Below are positions 49,880 to 59,603 of a DNA stretch of 64,000 bases, piece by piece. The stretch covers positions 81,377 through 145,376 of the forward strand of contig JBPOIJ010000010.1 of NCBI GenBank assembly GCA_052034585.1, given 5' to 3'. The stretch is from Xiheimicrobium sp052034585 (lineage in GTDB: Bacteria; Myxococcota; Myxococcia; Myxococcales; Myxococcaceae). The notes under the pieces are model-generated. The model was not told the origin of the DNA. It was given only the letters and a program-made list of their open reading frames with translations, and searched no databases. The translations under genes were made by a program, and so were the position numbers. Position 1 is the stretch's first letter, and each line of letters begins with the position of its first letter.

Positions 49880-51772
49880 TCAGTATTCCATCGGCGTGGC
49901 GAAGACCTGAACGCCGTCCCACCCGCCGACGCTCTGCACCTTGTTCCGAACCGGGTCGAAGTCCATCGCGTGGCCGTTGCGCATCGTCGGCGGGTTGGCG
50001 GGCGAGAGCTGCGTCCACGTGGTGCGATCGAACACCCAGGTGTCGTTGAAGTACGTCGCCGAGGCCGAGCCACCAGTCGATCCTCCGAAGAGAATGATCT
50101 TTCCCAGGGCTGGGCTGTAGGTCATGTCGTGGAAGACGCGGCCTGGCGGAGCGCTCGTCACCGACAGCTGCGTCCAGCTGGAGCCGTTCCAGGCGTGGGT
50201 GTCGCTGCGATTGCCGCTCGAGCCGATGCCACCGAAGACGATCACCTGTCCACCCATGAAGTTCGGGTCGTAGGCGATGGCGACACCCTCGCGCGCACTC
50301 GGAGACACGGCCGTGGTCATCTGCGTCCAGGTCGTCCCGTCCCACGTCCAGGTGTCGGCGAGATAGAAGGCGCTCGTGCCGTCGATGCGGCCGCCGAAGA
50401 GCGTCACCACGTTGCGCGCGGCGTCCCAGGCCATGCGGTGACCGGAGCGCGCTCCCGGTGAGTTCGTCGGGAACTGTTGAGTCCAGGTCGTCCCGTCCCA
50501 CGTCCAGGTGTCGCCGAGGCGAACGCCGGTGTCGGGGAACCCACCGAAGAGCACGACGCGCTGGCGAACCGGGTCGTAGACCATGTCGTGTCCCGAGCGG
50601 GCAGACGGAGAGGTCGTCGGTGTGCGCTGCGTCCAGCCGGTCGCCGAGAGCTCCCACGTCTCGTTCGAGCGCGGCATCGAGATCGTCGACAGCCGGCCAC
50701 CAAAGAGCACCAGCCGACTGCGCGCCGTGTCGTACGCCACTGCCGTCGCGTACGCCGGGTTCGGCATCGCAACCGTCGTCCGTTGAATCCAGTCGGCGTT
50801 CGCCGTCACGCAGGTCCCGCTCGAGCACGCGAGTCCAGCGCCACAGGCCGGGTTCGCGCCGCACAAGCAGGTGCCGCTGGTGCCGCAGGTGTCGGCATTC
50901 GCCCCGCAGGCGAAACACGTCGCGCCCTGGATGCCGCACGACGCAGTCGAACGGGTGAGGCAGGCTCCGCCCTGGCAGCAGCCGGTGGGACAGCTCGTCG
51001 CATCGCAGCCGCAGAGACCGTTCACGCACCGCTGGCCGCTCGGACACGGTGAGCTCGCCCCGCACATGCAGACACCGCTCGTGCAGACGTTCGAGGTGAT
51101 GCCGCACGAGACGCAGGCGCCACCGTTGATGTTGCACGTCGACAGCCCCGCGCTGAGGCAGCCTCCCGCCGCCGAACAACACCCCGAAGGACACGTCGAG
51201 GCATTGCAGCTCGAACCACCGCCTGCGCCGCCCGCTGTCGAGCCGCCCGCCGTCGAGCCGCCCGCCGTCGAGCCGCCCGCTGTCGAGCCTCCCGCCGTCG
51301 AACCTCCCGCTGTCGAGCCGCCCGCCGTCGAGCCTCCCGCTGTCGAGCCGCCCGCTGTCGAACCGCCCGCTGTCGAGCCGCCCGCCGTCGAACCGCCCGC
51401 CGTCGAACCGCCCGCTGTCGAACCGCCCGCTGTCGAGCCGCCTGCCGTCGAGCCGCCCGCCGTCGAGCCGCCTGCCGCGGAGCCGCCTCCACTCGCTCCA
51501 CCAGCGGTCGATCCTCCACCGGCGCTCCCGCCGAACCCGCCGCCGTTGCCTCCGATGATCAACGCGCACGCGCCTGCCTGGCACTGCTGACTCAACGCGC
51601 ACGCCCGACAGCTCTCACCGCCCAAGCCGCAAAAGTCGTTGTTGCTCTGGTGGCAGACGCCCTGCGGATCACAGCAGCCCGTGCAGGTGTCGGCACATTT
51701 GCGCACCGACGCCCCGCAGGACACGAGCAGCGCCGCCACGCCCAGCAGCATCATCACTCTGAGATTCGTCAT
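49880..51772 (-). CDS. Kelch-type propeller lipoprotein with (GGSTA)n stalk
   Basis: 630 aa from the ATG at 51772 (GGAG 10 bp upstream), lipid Cys20 (LLVSC). A Cys-rich piece precedes about 16 GGSTA repeats (see repeat entry), then a second Cys-rich block (about 190-320) and six Kelch-like units (370-630), each with LFGG or VFGG, a DTWTWDGTTWT-like phrase and ARSGH. The form is a flexible stalk that holds a propeller away from the membrane. Ligand unknown. Confidence 0.85.
   Translation of the reverse strand: MTNLRVMMLLGVAALLVSCGASVRKCADTCTGCCDPQGVCHQSNNDFCGLGGESCRACALSQQCQAGACALIIGGNGGGFGGSAGGGSTAGGASGGGSAAGGSTAGGSTAGGSTAGGSTAGGSTAGGSTAGGSTAGGSTAGGSTAGGSTAGGSTAGGSTAGGSTAGGSTAGGSTAGGSTAGGAGGGSSCNASTCPSGCCSAAGGCLSAGLSTCNINGGACVSCGITSNVCTSGVCMCGASSPCPSGQRCVNGLCGCDATSCPTGCCQGGACLTRSTASCGIQGATCFACGANADTCGTSGTCLCGANPACGAGLACSSGTCVTANADWIQRTTVAMPNPAYATAVAYDTARSRLVLFGGRLSTISMPRSNETWELSATGWTQRTPTTSPSARSGHDMVYDPVRQRVVLFGGFPDTGVRLGDTWTWDGTTWTQQFPTNSPGARSGHRMAWDAARNVVTLFGGRIDGTSAFYLADTWTWDGTTWTQMTTAVSPSAREGVAIAYDPNFMGGQVIVFGGIGSSGNRSDTHAWNGSSWTQLSVTSAPPGRVFHDMTYSPALGKIILFGGSTGGSASATYFNDTWVFDRTTWTQLSPANPPTMRNGHAMDFDPVRNKVQSVGGWDGVQVFATPMEY
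51232..51480. repeat. About 16 tandem 15-bp units encoding GGSTA
   Basis: On the plus strand each unit is CCGCCCG-C/T-CGTCGA-like, fifteen bases long, and the minus-strand reading is Gly-Gly-Ser-Thr-Ala. Units differ mainly at silent third positions (GCC/GCT, CCG/CCT), so selection keeps the protein repeat while the DNA has drifted. Copy number probably varies between strains by slippage. Confidence 0.92.
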
Positions 51773-51875
51773 GTCCTTGCCACTCCTGCGCCGATGGCTG
51801 CCCACGCGCCCAGCGCCCCGCAGACCCACGAACTGCGACGGGGGTGAAAACGCGATTCGAACCCCGAGGGACCCG

Positions 51876-53420
51876 TCAATATGCGGCCGACAGCCGCAGC
51901 CGGCCCAGTCCCACCGGGCCCATCGGCTTGCCGATCGAATCCGACAGCGCCGGACCAGGGAGCAGCAACCCACCCTCGAGCACGGCCGTCACCGTGAGCC
52001 CAAAGTCGAAGCGGTGCTTGATCGACGCGCCGAGGTCGAGCTCGGTGCCCAACAGCCCGCTGCCATTGCCACCGAGGAAGTTCACCGGCACGCCACCCGC
52101 GAGCACGCGCGTGTTGAAGGGATCGGTCAACGGTGCGGTCGTGAACGCGAAGAGCGGCCCACCGTAGACGTCGACGAGGCTCGCGAGGCGCACGCGCGCC
52201 CGAGGAAAGAGGTACCAGGCGCCGGTCACTGCGCCGCCAGTCGGGAGGAGCGACACGCCTTCGGGAGCAACGCCCACGAGGTTCGCGTCCGCCGCCCGCC
52301 ACGCACTCCGCGCACTCTGCCAGCCGATCACCTGATCGAAGAGCACCAGGCCCACCTTGTAGTCGCGATCGAAGCGGAAGCTGGTGAGCTGGTTGTCGTA
52401 GGGGTTCGAGTCGCCCGACGCGAGGCCCCAGTCGAGGTTGAAGCCGAAGCGGCCGATCTTGTACGCGGCCTTCACTGCGGCTCCGAACTGGCGCACGTCG
52501 ATGACCGGGTTCTCGGGGCTGCGCGTCTGGGTCGTCGTGCCGGTGATGCCGGCGAGCTCGGCGCCCACGTCGAGGGTCTCGAAGAACCGCCACTGCGCCG
52601 AGGCGTCGATGACCAACACGTCGGTCGACCGCTCTCCGGTGATGGAGTTGAGCGGCCGCGAGCTGCGGTAGATGGCGAAGAGGCCCAGGTTGTTGCGCTC
52701 GTCGACGTTGAGGCGAACCCCGAGAATGCCCTGGAGCGCGCGATCGCCGTCGTTGATCAGATCGACGGTCGAGTCACGAACGACGAGATCGAACGCGGCG
52801 ACGGGCTCGACCGCCACCCAGCCCCCGCCCCACGACATGAAGGGCCGGCTCAGCAACAACGCACGCAGCGCGAGCGAGCCGAAGTGTTGATGGCCGAACT
52901 CACCGGGCTCCGAGTCCTTCGCGCCGGCGTTCGCCAACATGCCGACCCCGAAGTGGTTCGTCTGGAGGCCGATGCGCGTGCCGCCCCAGCCCCAGCGGTA
53001 CTCGAAGTAGAGCTGGCGAAGCTCGGCGGGCTTGAGCGGTGGAAAGGGTGTTCGGGAGCCGACGAGCGAGTCGTTGGGAATGCCGTAGAGCGCGCCCGTC
53101 ACCATGTCGAACTCGGAGATGAGGCCGAAGGAGCGGAAGCGCAGCTCAGGCGCGAGCCTCAGACGCGATTCGATGGGCGTTGGCGAGAGCTTGGTCCCCA
53201 GCGAGTCGAGCGGAAACGCGTTGGTGCCTCCACCGACGAAGCGGACGGAGCCGTGAACGGAGGGCTGAAACTCGCTCCAGAGGCTCGGCGCTTCCTTCAC
53301 TGGCGGCGCGGGCACCGAGCTCGCGGCTGGAGCGACCTCGACCGCGACGCCCGCGTCCGCTTCCGGCTGGGCGAACGCCACCGTGGACACACACACTGCG
53401 AAGACGATCATTCGGCTCAT
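51876..53420 (-). CDS. Outer-membrane beta-barrel protein
   Basis: 514 aa from the ATG at 53420, signal peptide MSRMIVFAVCVSTVAFA. A Pro/Ala-rich stretch (20-45) precedes alternating short beta-strands with aromatic ends, for example LYFEYRWGWGGTRIGLQTNHF near 140, and the last residues LGRLRLSAAY end with an aromatic as barrel proteins do. It looks like a 16- or 18-strand porin. The substrate is unknown. It lies upstream of, and on the same strand as, the Kelch lipoprotein gene. Confidence 0.78.
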   Translation of the reverse strand: MSRMIVFAVCVSTVAFAQPEADAGVAVEVAPAASSVPAPPVKEAPSLWSEFQPSVHGSVRFVGGGTNAFPLDSLGTKLSPTPIESRLRLAPELRFRSFGLISEFDMVTGALYGIPNDSLVGSRTPFPPLKPAELRQLYFEYRWGWGGTRIGLQTNHFGVGMLANAGAKDSEPGEFGHQHFGSLALRALLLSRPFMSWGGGWVAVEPVAAFDLVVRDSTVDLINDGDRALQGILGVRLNVDERNNLGLFAIYRSSRPLNSITGERSTDVLVIDASAQWRFFETLDVGAELAGITGTTTQTRSPENPVIDVRQFGAAVKAAYKIGRFGFNLDWGLASGDSNPYDNQLTSFRFDRDYKVGLVLFDQVIGWQSARSAWRAADANLVGVAPEGVSLLPTGGAVTGAWYLFPRARVRLASLVDVYGGPLFAFTTAPLTDPFNTRVLAGGVPVNFLGGNGSGLLGTELDLGASIKHRFDFGLTVTAVLEGGLLLPGPALSDSIGKPMGPVGLGRLRLSAAY

Positions 53421-53493
53421 GCGCAAGGCCCGCTCCCAGACGAAGGTCGAGGCTGAACCACGGAGGCTCGGCACACGCAAGCGTTCTGACCCG

Positions 53494-53886
53494 TCACCGC
53501 CGCGCTCGACGGGTCTTCTTCTTCGCTTCACGCGCGAGGCGTCGGGCGCGGTTCTCGGCCAGCCGGGTCTTGACCAAGGCGCGCAGCGAGGCCTTCCCGG
53601 GGAGCGGCTCGTCGAGCTCGAAGCGGAGCGTGCCTCGGCCCGAGAGGTACTTCGCGAGCGGGCCGTCATCGTCCATCACGCGGCCACCGTAGAGAGCGAC
53701 GTGCTTCGCGTAGCCGCCGAGGTACACGAGCGGGCCGTCGCAGAAGTAGGCGAGCAGGCCGTAGCTCACCTTTTCCTCGGCGTCGGGCGCGACGGCGCGC
53801 ACGAGCTCGCGCAGGGCGGCCAGGTGCTTTCGAGCGGGAGGCGGAACGGCGGCGAGGTACGCCTTCACGGTCGCGGGCGATTTCAT
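53494..53886 (-). CDS. DUF1801 (YdhG-like) protein
   Basis: 130 aa from the ATG at 53886, chosen over longer starts because the family begins close to MKSPATVKAYLAAVP. The DUF1801 pattern is seen: PPARKHLAALRELVRAVAPDAEEKVSYGLLAYF, then LVYLGGYAKHVALYGG, then GTLRFELDEPLP and a basic tail. Members are small alpha/beta proteins, some linked to iron metabolism. The C-terminal 25 residues are very basic (KKKTRRARR). Confidence 0.83.
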   Translation of the reverse strand: MKSPATVKAYLAAVPPPARKHLAALRELVRAVAPDAEEKVSYGLLAYFCDGPLVYLGGYAKHVALYGGRVMDDDGPLAKYLSGRGTLRFELDEPLPGKASLRALVKTRLAENRARRLAREAKKKTRRARR

Positions 53887-53942
53887 GTGCTTCCCATAGC
53901 AAGGCGCCGATCTCGAAGCGGCGCCCACGTTCGACTTCGAGG

Positions 53943-54146
53943 TCAATCGTTGGTGGTCTCACCCAGCGCTGTGAGCCCGGCGAAGACCTCCTCGGCGCTG
54001 ACGAAGTCACCTGCATCGGCCTCTTGATGGGCCTTCTCGAGTTCGGCCGCCGTCTCGGCATCGACGCTCACGCTTCCAGCCTCGACGAGTCGAAGTTCTC
54101 CCTCCACGCGCGCACCCTCTGGCAGGACGACATCGTCGTCGACCAC
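53943..54146 (-). CDS. Small acidic protein, antitoxin-like C-terminus
   Basis: 67 aa from a GTG. The C-terminal half (AAELEKAHQEADAGDFVSAEEVFAGL) has the form of ParD/Phd-type antitoxins, in which EADAGDFVSAEEV is common. The frame stays open about 20 codons upstream (…RRRPFQPTAVGNTLV) without a usual start codon, so the real start may be missing or the 5' end damaged. No toxin gene lies next to it. The 238 bp between it and the next gene show nothing else. Confidence 0.4.
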   Translation of the reverse strand: MVDDDVVLPEGARVEGELRLVEAGSVSVDAETAAELEKAHQEADAGDFVSAEEVFAGLTALGETTND

Positions 54147-54384
54147 CAGGGTGTTCCCGACAGCCGTCGGCTGAAAGGGCCTTCGTCGAATAGCTGCGGC
54201 TCACTCCAGTGAACGGAGGGCTCGAAGGACCGCAGCGGTTGATTGGAACTGGATTCGGTAGGCCAAGCGACTTCAGGTGTCAGAAGGCTCCTTCGGATTC
54301 CACGTCAGCGGTTGATGCTGTGTTCGCGAGCCTCCAGAATGGCGCTTCCTTGTCGCTTCTGGTCGTTCACAACTGCCCGCGCGA

Positions 54385-56505
54385 ATGGTCCGATTGAAGA
54401 GCCCAGGCAACATCTCGAACGTGGTGCTCGCGACGGTCCTGATGACCAGTTGCCAGTGTCTCGTACCGGTCACCGAGGCTGATTCTGGCCTGAGCTTCGA
54501 CGGCGGCTCGGATGCAGCGTTCCCCGACGGAGGCACGCTCGATGCCAGCGTTGTCGACTCTGGCGCTGTCGACTCCGGCGCTGTCGACTCTGGCACGGTC
54601 GACTCCGGCAACGTCGACTCCGGCGTCGCGGATTCCGGCGTCGCGGATTCCGGTGTCGATGGCGGCTTCGACGCGGGGCGCTCCTGCGCGACGGTGCACT
54701 GCTCTGCCTGGGCAACGTGTCTCGAAGATGCAGGTGCCACCTGCGTGGACACGGTGATTGGCCTGCGGTGGGTTGCGCCGGCGCGCGACGCCGGACTCCC
54801 CATCGACACCATTCGCCTGGGCGTCTCGATCGAGGTGACCGGCGCATTCGACACTCAGATTCCCGTTCGCGCGAGCGGAGCCGGCGACAGTACGACCGAC
54901 GCGACTCGCCGCGACGCCGGCCTCGCCATCGGAACCCTCTCGTTCGCGACACTCGACGCTGGCCAACTCCTCCTGACCGCCGGCTGGGACGGTGGCCCGT
55001 CTGCGACGACCATCGTGAGGGTGCTCCCGACTCGAGCGATCGAGATCGTCGGCAACAGTCCGCCGAGCTACGGCGTGAACAGCGCCGACTTCGAGCCGAA
55101 CGATCCAGACGGCAATGCCTGGCGTCGCGATGATGTGGTGCCGCTACGCATTTGGCCTGGCGCCGAGCTCATCGCACGCCACGCTTCGCCGAACGCACGC
55201 GCCGAGTTCATCGACGCGGGCGAGGCCTGCGACGGAGGCTGCTCCGCGCTGCGCCTGCAAGACGTCGAGTTCAATGCGTTCCGCGGCGAAGTCGAGGTCA
55301 GAGTCGTGAGTGACGCTGGCTGGGAGGCGCGCGGCGAGCGGCTCACCGTCACTCGGTGGCGCTGGCGGCGAGTGGTCGCAGGCATTCCGAACCCGATCAA
55401 AGTCCAAACGCCCGTGATGACCCTCTGCAGCTACTCCCCGTTCGCCCTGTGCATCGTGGTGGGAACTGAGGACACCCGCTCGACGGGCCGTCTCACGGCG
55501 CTCAGTGAAGATGGGTTGGTCATGGCGAGCGTTTGGCTGCCCCAGAACTGGACGTACGCCGTGACCGCGCCGATCGTCGGCTGTCATCAGGTGATCGCCG
55601 GGTTCGATGGTGACGCCGGGTTTATCTACTCGGGAAGGACTGGCCTCTTCGGTGCCGACTCAATCGGCGAGCGCTACGTATTGCTCGGCGGTACGGATGC
55701 AATCTCGGTTGCGGTGACTGATGTCGCCGGAGTGGTCGGGATCGAAGGCCTGAACGCGTTCACGGACGACCATGCTCCGCTCCTCTCTGGGCGCTGCAGC
55801 TTCGACGCTGGTGTTCCGGTTTTCCTCGGGACGGCCCGATTCTCTGCCGCCATTTCCAGTTCCTCGGGTGAAGTCTGCATTGCCCCCGAGTTCGTCTGGA
55901 GGGACGCGGGAACGACGCTGATGTCGCCAGAGCGCGTGTTCCCGTTCGCACTTGCCGGGGCGCCACCGCATGGGGTGACCACGGACGGTGTATTCGTTCG
56001 CCTCGACTCGCCGTCTCGAATTTTCGATGCCGGCGTCGTCGATACCCTCGTTCAGTCCGGATTTGACTGGTACTTCTTCACCAATGGCCCAGCGCTGGTG
56101 CGCTTCTCCCAGTTCTCGCCTGGTGGGATGCAGGCGACGCGCACCACCTCCATTCCACTTCGCGTCACCTCGCCGCCGATCTTCACGGCGTATCGCTCCA
56201 CCGGATGGCCACTCGAAGGAATGATCTACGCGCTCGCTGGCAACCAGCGTCTGATGGCGTTCTCGACTGCGAGCCTCTCCGAAAGCTGGGGCTGGTCACC
56301 TGACGGAGGGATCGAGCTGAGTGCACCGATGGGGTTTGCGCCCTCGGTCTTGAGAAACGGGAGCATCCTCCTGCCAACGGGCGGCAGCGTGGTGAGCGTG
56401 GTCGCCGATTCGCCAGTTTCGAACAGCGCAACTGGCTGGTCTCAGGCTGGTGGCGACGCGTGGAACTGCGGCGGTGAGAAATCGGGAGGCGGGTTCTGGC
56501 CGTGA
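54385..56505 (+). CDS. Large lipoprotein with DSG repeats and PQQ-like C-terminus
   Basis: 706 aa, ATG at 54385, lipid Cys23 (VLMTSC). Seven DSGxV-type pentapeptides (58-92) make a stalk. Then an EGF-like Cys cluster (CATVHCSAWATC), Ig-like beta regions and a C-terminal propeller-like part (600-706) with NGSILLPTGGSVVSV. Base composition is lower in GC than neighbouring genes. It looks like a relative of the lipoprotein at 24046 in style only. The ligand is unknown. Confidence 0.75.
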   Translation: MVRLKSPGNISNVVLATVLMTSCQCLVPVTEADSGLSFDGGSDAAFPDGGTLDASVVDSGAVDSGAVDSGTVDSGNVDSGVADSGVADSGVDGGFDAGRSCATVHCSAWATCLEDAGATCVDTVIGLRWVAPARDAGLPIDTIRLGVSIEVTGAFDTQIPVRASGAGDSTTDATRRDAGLAIGTLSFATLDAGQLLLTAGWDGGPSATTIVRVLPTRAIEIVGNSPPSYGVNSADFEPNDPDGNAWRRDDVVPLRIWPGAELIARHASPNARAEFIDAGEACDGGCSALRLQDVEFNAFRGEVEVRVVSDAGWEARGERLTVTRWRWRRVVAGIPNPIKVQTPVMTLCSYSPFALCIVVGTEDTRSTGRLTALSEDGLVMASVWLPQNWTYAVTAPIVGCHQVIAGFDGDAGFIYSGRTGLFGADSIGERYVLLGGTDAISVAVTDVAGVVGIEGLNAFTDDHAPLLSGRCSFDAGVPVFLGTARFSAAISSSSGEVCIAPEFVWRDAGTTLMSPERVFPFALAGAPPHGVTTDGVFVRLDSPSRIFDAGVVDTLVQSGFDWYFFTNGPALVRFSQFSPGGMQATRTTSIPLRVTSPPIFTAYRSTGWPLEGMIYALAGNQRLMAFSTASLSESWGWSPDGGIELSAPMGFAPSVLRNGSILLPTGGSVVSVVADSPVSNSATGWSQAGGDAWNCGGEKSGGGFWP
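54556..54660 (+). repeat. Seven 15-bp units encoding DSG-x-V/A
   Basis: Unit GACTCxGGC followed by a variable codon pair, encoding Asp-Ser-Gly-Ala/Thr/Asn/Val-Val/Ala. Silent sites alternate between TCT and TCC. The array forms the stalk of the lipoprotein in which it lies. Confidence 0.85.
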
Positions 56506-56597
56506 GCTTCGCGAGCCCGCAAGACATCCATCACACCTGACTTCTTTCCACTGGGGACGTTGCGTCGCGCCACGGCTTTCACTTACCTCCCGGCGCC

Positions 56598-59500
56598 ATG
56601 CGGTCACTCCTCCTCGCCCTCGCCAGCTTCCTCGTCGCCTGTGCTCCCGCCCCTCAAGGCCTGCACCCCGCCGAGGAAGGCCCTGGCCCCAAGGTCTCCT
56701 TCGACGTCTTCCACCTGCCGCTGCCTGAAATCCCGCTCCCAAACGACTTCGCGACCCGCTTCGACGCGCTCTCTCCGACGAAGCGCCGCATCAACGCCTC
56801 CATCGACGTGGCGCCGACGAAGTGGGAGCGCAGCATTCGCGAGAGCCTCGACGGCATCTCTGGCTGGGGCACCCTCGCGCCGATCACCGTTTCCTTCTCC
56901 GAGCCGCTCGATCTGAAGGAGGTCGTTCGCCGCCACCAGGCACCCGCCGAGCTCGCCGACGACGCGCTCTACGTGTTCGACGTGACGAAGGGCTCGCCCG
57001 GGTACTGCCAGCCGGTGCTCCTCGACGTCGGCCAGGGCCACTTCCCGGTGATCTCCGACGAGCGCGACTACTTCCCCAACGAGCCACACACCTCGCTCGA
57101 GTCGCTGATGTTCGAGCAGGAGGAAGAGGACCTCAACGGCAACGGCGTGATGGATCCCGGTGAAGACACGGACATGGACGGGGTGCTCGATCACCCGAAC
57201 ACCCTCGATGGAAAGACCGGCGGCCCGTTCGACGTCATCGGCTTCTACGAGCACGAGACCAACACCCTCATCGCGCGGCCCCTCGAGCCGATGCGCCAGG
57301 CGACGACCTACGCGGTGGTGCTCACCAAGCGGCTCCTCGGCAAGGACGGCAAGCCGGTGCGCTCGCCCTTCCCCGCCATCAACCACCTGAGCCAGACCCA
57401 GTCGCTCGCCGCGCTCCCCGAATGTCTCACCACCCAGAACCTCGGCCTCGATGACGTCGCCTTCACCTGGTCGTTCACCACCCAGGCCGTCACCACCGAC
57501 TACATCGCCGTTCGCGACGGCTTCATGGGCATGGGGCCCTTCGCGTTCCTGAAGGACAAGTACCCGCCCGACTTCACCACCCTCGAGGAAGCGCGCCGCT
57601 CCGAGGGGCGCGGCACCAACACGAAGATCGTCCCCGGTGCTCAGTTCCTCAAGCTGGGCGAGCAGCTGCTCGGCTTCGTCGGTGGCTCGAGCGTGAGCGA
57701 CGAGACGGTGAAGCTCTTCCAGGGCCTGCTGCGCACCGTCGACTTCTACGCCGCGCCCACGATGACCTCTCCGCAGTTCTTCCCGCGCGACGACGCCGAG
57801 GGCAACCCGCTGCCGTTCTACCGCCAGACGATGCAGCTCGACGCGGCGACCGGCGAAGCGAAGATCCGCGACGAGACCGTTCGCCTCTTCATGTCGGTGC
57901 CGAAGAACCGCACCGGCCCCGCGCCCGTCGTCATCTTCATTCACGGGCACACCGGCTCGAAGCTCGACTCGATGCTCTTCATGGCGCCGATGGCCCGCTA
58001 CGGAATGGCCACCATCGGGCTCGATGCGGTCAGCCACGGGCTCGGCGTCGCGCAGGCCGATCTCGACCTCGTCACCGGCATCGTCGAGAGCACCGGCCTC
58101 ACCCCGCTCGCGAACGCGATCACCAAGGGCCGCGCGTACGATCAGAATGGCGACGGCGTTCCCGACTCGGGCGCCGACTTCTTCACCGCCTACGTGCCCC
58201 ACAGCCGTGACACCGTGAAGCAGACGGTGTTCGACGTGCTTCGCCTCGTGCGAATCCTGCGGTCCTTCGACGGCGTTCGCACCTGGAAGTTCGACGCCAA
58301 CCGCGACGGGAAGGACGACATCGCGGGTGACTTCGACGGCGACGGGAAGGTCGACATCGGAGGGCCCACCACGCCCATCTACATGGGCGGCGCGTCGCTC
58401 GGCGGCATCATGTCGAGCCTCTTGGGCGGCATCGAGCCCGACTTCGACGCGGTGCTGCCGATCCTCCCTGGCGGCTACCTCTCGGAAATCGGCGCCCGCA
58501 CCACGCTCGGCCAGGTGAAGAACCCGCTCGCGCTCCGGCTGCTCGCCCCGCTCTTCCTCGTTCGGCCCGACTCGACCGGCACGCCGGTGCTCTCGGTCAT
58601 GTACCCGAGCGCGGTGAAGAACGTCGACTTGAAGCTCGCGAAGGCGCCGGCGCTGCGGCCTGGGCAGATCGTGGTCGTGCGCAACCTGGAGACGAAGGAC
58701 TGGCGCTGTGCGCGGGTACAGAAGAACGGAAACCTGCGCGCCGCGGTGCCGACCGACGAAGGCGATCGACTCCAGCTCGAGGTCTACGACGAAGAGCTGC
58801 CGACCCAACCCAAGACCGGCTGCGATCCGACCGGGTTCCAGCCCTCGAAGATCGTCGACACCCTCGAGCGCGACGTCACCTACTTCGGCAAGACGATTCC
58901 CGCCGGCACCAAGCTGACCGCGTTCGCCGATGGCTATGGGCTGCGGCGCGGCACTCCGGAGATCCGCCGCCTGCTCGCCCTCGGGCAGATCGCGCTCGAG
59001 TCCTCCGACCCGGCGAACTTCGCGCCGTTCTACACCGGCGCGCGCGAGCTCAAGTACGGCGACGGCTCGGTGGTGAAGACGCGGGCGCTCTTCGTGCCGA
59101 TGACCGGCGACCCGGGCGTTCCCATCTCGACGGCCAACGCGCTGATGCGCGCCGCCGGCGTGTTCGACGTGCGCGCCATCGACCCTCGCTTCAACAAGTC
59201 GACGCAGCAGCAGCTCATCGACGTGGGCTTCGTCGAGGGCGTCGAGCGCACCCGCCGCTACCTCGACACCTCGGGGCGACCGGCGCTGATGGACGTCGAC
59301 GTGATGGTCGGGCTGCGTTCGGGCGCCGACGACGGCTTCGGCGCACCTCACATGGCGCCGCCGCTGAGGGCCTACGGGCCGAACGCGAAGGTGGGCGGGC
59401 AGTTCGGCGTGATCATGCCGTACATGGATCCCGAGGGTGCGCACAGCTTCCCCGTGCCAGACCCGAAGAAGTCGTTCGATCTCGGCACCATGCTGCTCAA

Positions 59501-59603
59501 CATCTTCGGCGCCTACCTCGGCTCGGGTGGGGAGCGGGTCGCGATGGAGGCGTGCGCCGAGCGGAACGACTGCGAGTGGATGCCCGCGATTCCGCCTCCC
59601 TGA
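56598..59603 (+). CDS. Alpha/beta-hydrolase lipoprotein with Ca-binding inserts (lipase-like)
   Basis: 1001 aa, ATG at 56598, lipid Cys15 (FLVAC). An N-terminal 340-residue region resembles the N-terminal domain of Pla-1/cef-type extracellular lipases (PLPNDFATRFDALSPTKRRI, then TYAVVLTKRLLGKDG). The hydrolase core begins at PVVIFIHGHTGSKLDS near 435; the nucleophile elbow is GGASLGG near 597. Two Asp-rich calcium-type loops, LNGNGVMDPGEDTDMDG (176-192) and ANRDGKDDIAGDFDGDGK (558-575), lie in or near the core. The acid and His are not certain. Probably an exported esterase. Confidence 0.78.
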   Translation: MRSLLLALASFLVACAPAPQGLHPAEEGPGPKVSFDVFHLPLPEIPLPNDFATRFDALSPTKRRINASIDVAPTKWERSIRESLDGISGWGTLAPITVSFSEPLDLKEVVRRHQAPAELADDALYVFDVTKGSPGYCQPVLLDVGQGHFPVISDERDYFPNEPHTSLESLMFEQEEEDLNGNGVMDPGEDTDMDGVLDHPNTLDGKTGGPFDVIGFYEHETNTLIARPLEPMRQATTYAVVLTKRLLGKDGKPVRSPFPAINHLSQTQSLAALPECLTTQNLGLDDVAFTWSFTTQAVTTDYIAVRDGFMGMGPFAFLKDKYPPDFTTLEEARRSEGRGTNTKIVPGAQFLKLGEQLLGFVGGSSVSDETVKLFQGLLRTVDFYAAPTMTSPQFFPRDDAEGNPLPFYRQTMQLDAATGEAKIRDETVRLFMSVPKNRTGPAPVVIFIHGHTGSKLDSMLFMAPMARYGMATIGLDAVSHGLGVAQADLDLVTGIVESTGLTPLANAITKGRAYDQNGDGVPDSGADFFTAYVPHSRDTVKQTVFDVLRLVRILRSFDGVRTWKFDANRDGKDDIAGDFDGDGKVDIGGPTTPIYMGGASLGGIMSSLLGGIEPDFDAVLPILPGGYLSEIGARTTLGQVKNPLALRLLAPLFLVRPDSTGTPVLSVMYPSAVKNVDLKLAKAPALRPGQIVVVRNLETKDWRCARVQKNGNLRAAVPTDEGDRLQLEVYDEELPTQPKTGCDPTGFQPSKIVDTLERDVTYFGKTIPAGTKLTAFADGYGLRRGTPEIRRLLALGQIALESSDPANFAPFYTGARELKYGDGSVVKTRALFVPMTGDPGVPISTANALMRAAGVFDVRAIDPRFNKSTQQQLIDVGFVEGVERTRRYLDTSGRPALMDVDVMVGLRSGADDGFGAPHMAPPLRAYGPNAKVGGQFGVIMPYMDPEGAHSFPVPDPKKSFDLGTMLLNIFGAYLGSGGERVAMEACAERNDCEWMPAIPPP

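Noticed and set aside
51232..51480. Possible CRISPR-like array because of the regular short repeats
   Set aside because: The period is 15 bp without unique spacers, and the units are in frame in a lipoprotein gene.
50871..51590. Plus-strand open frame with AVEPP repeats
   Set aside because: It is the antisense of the GGSTA repeat and Kelch lipoprotein gene, which has a lipobox, Cys clusters and Kelch units.
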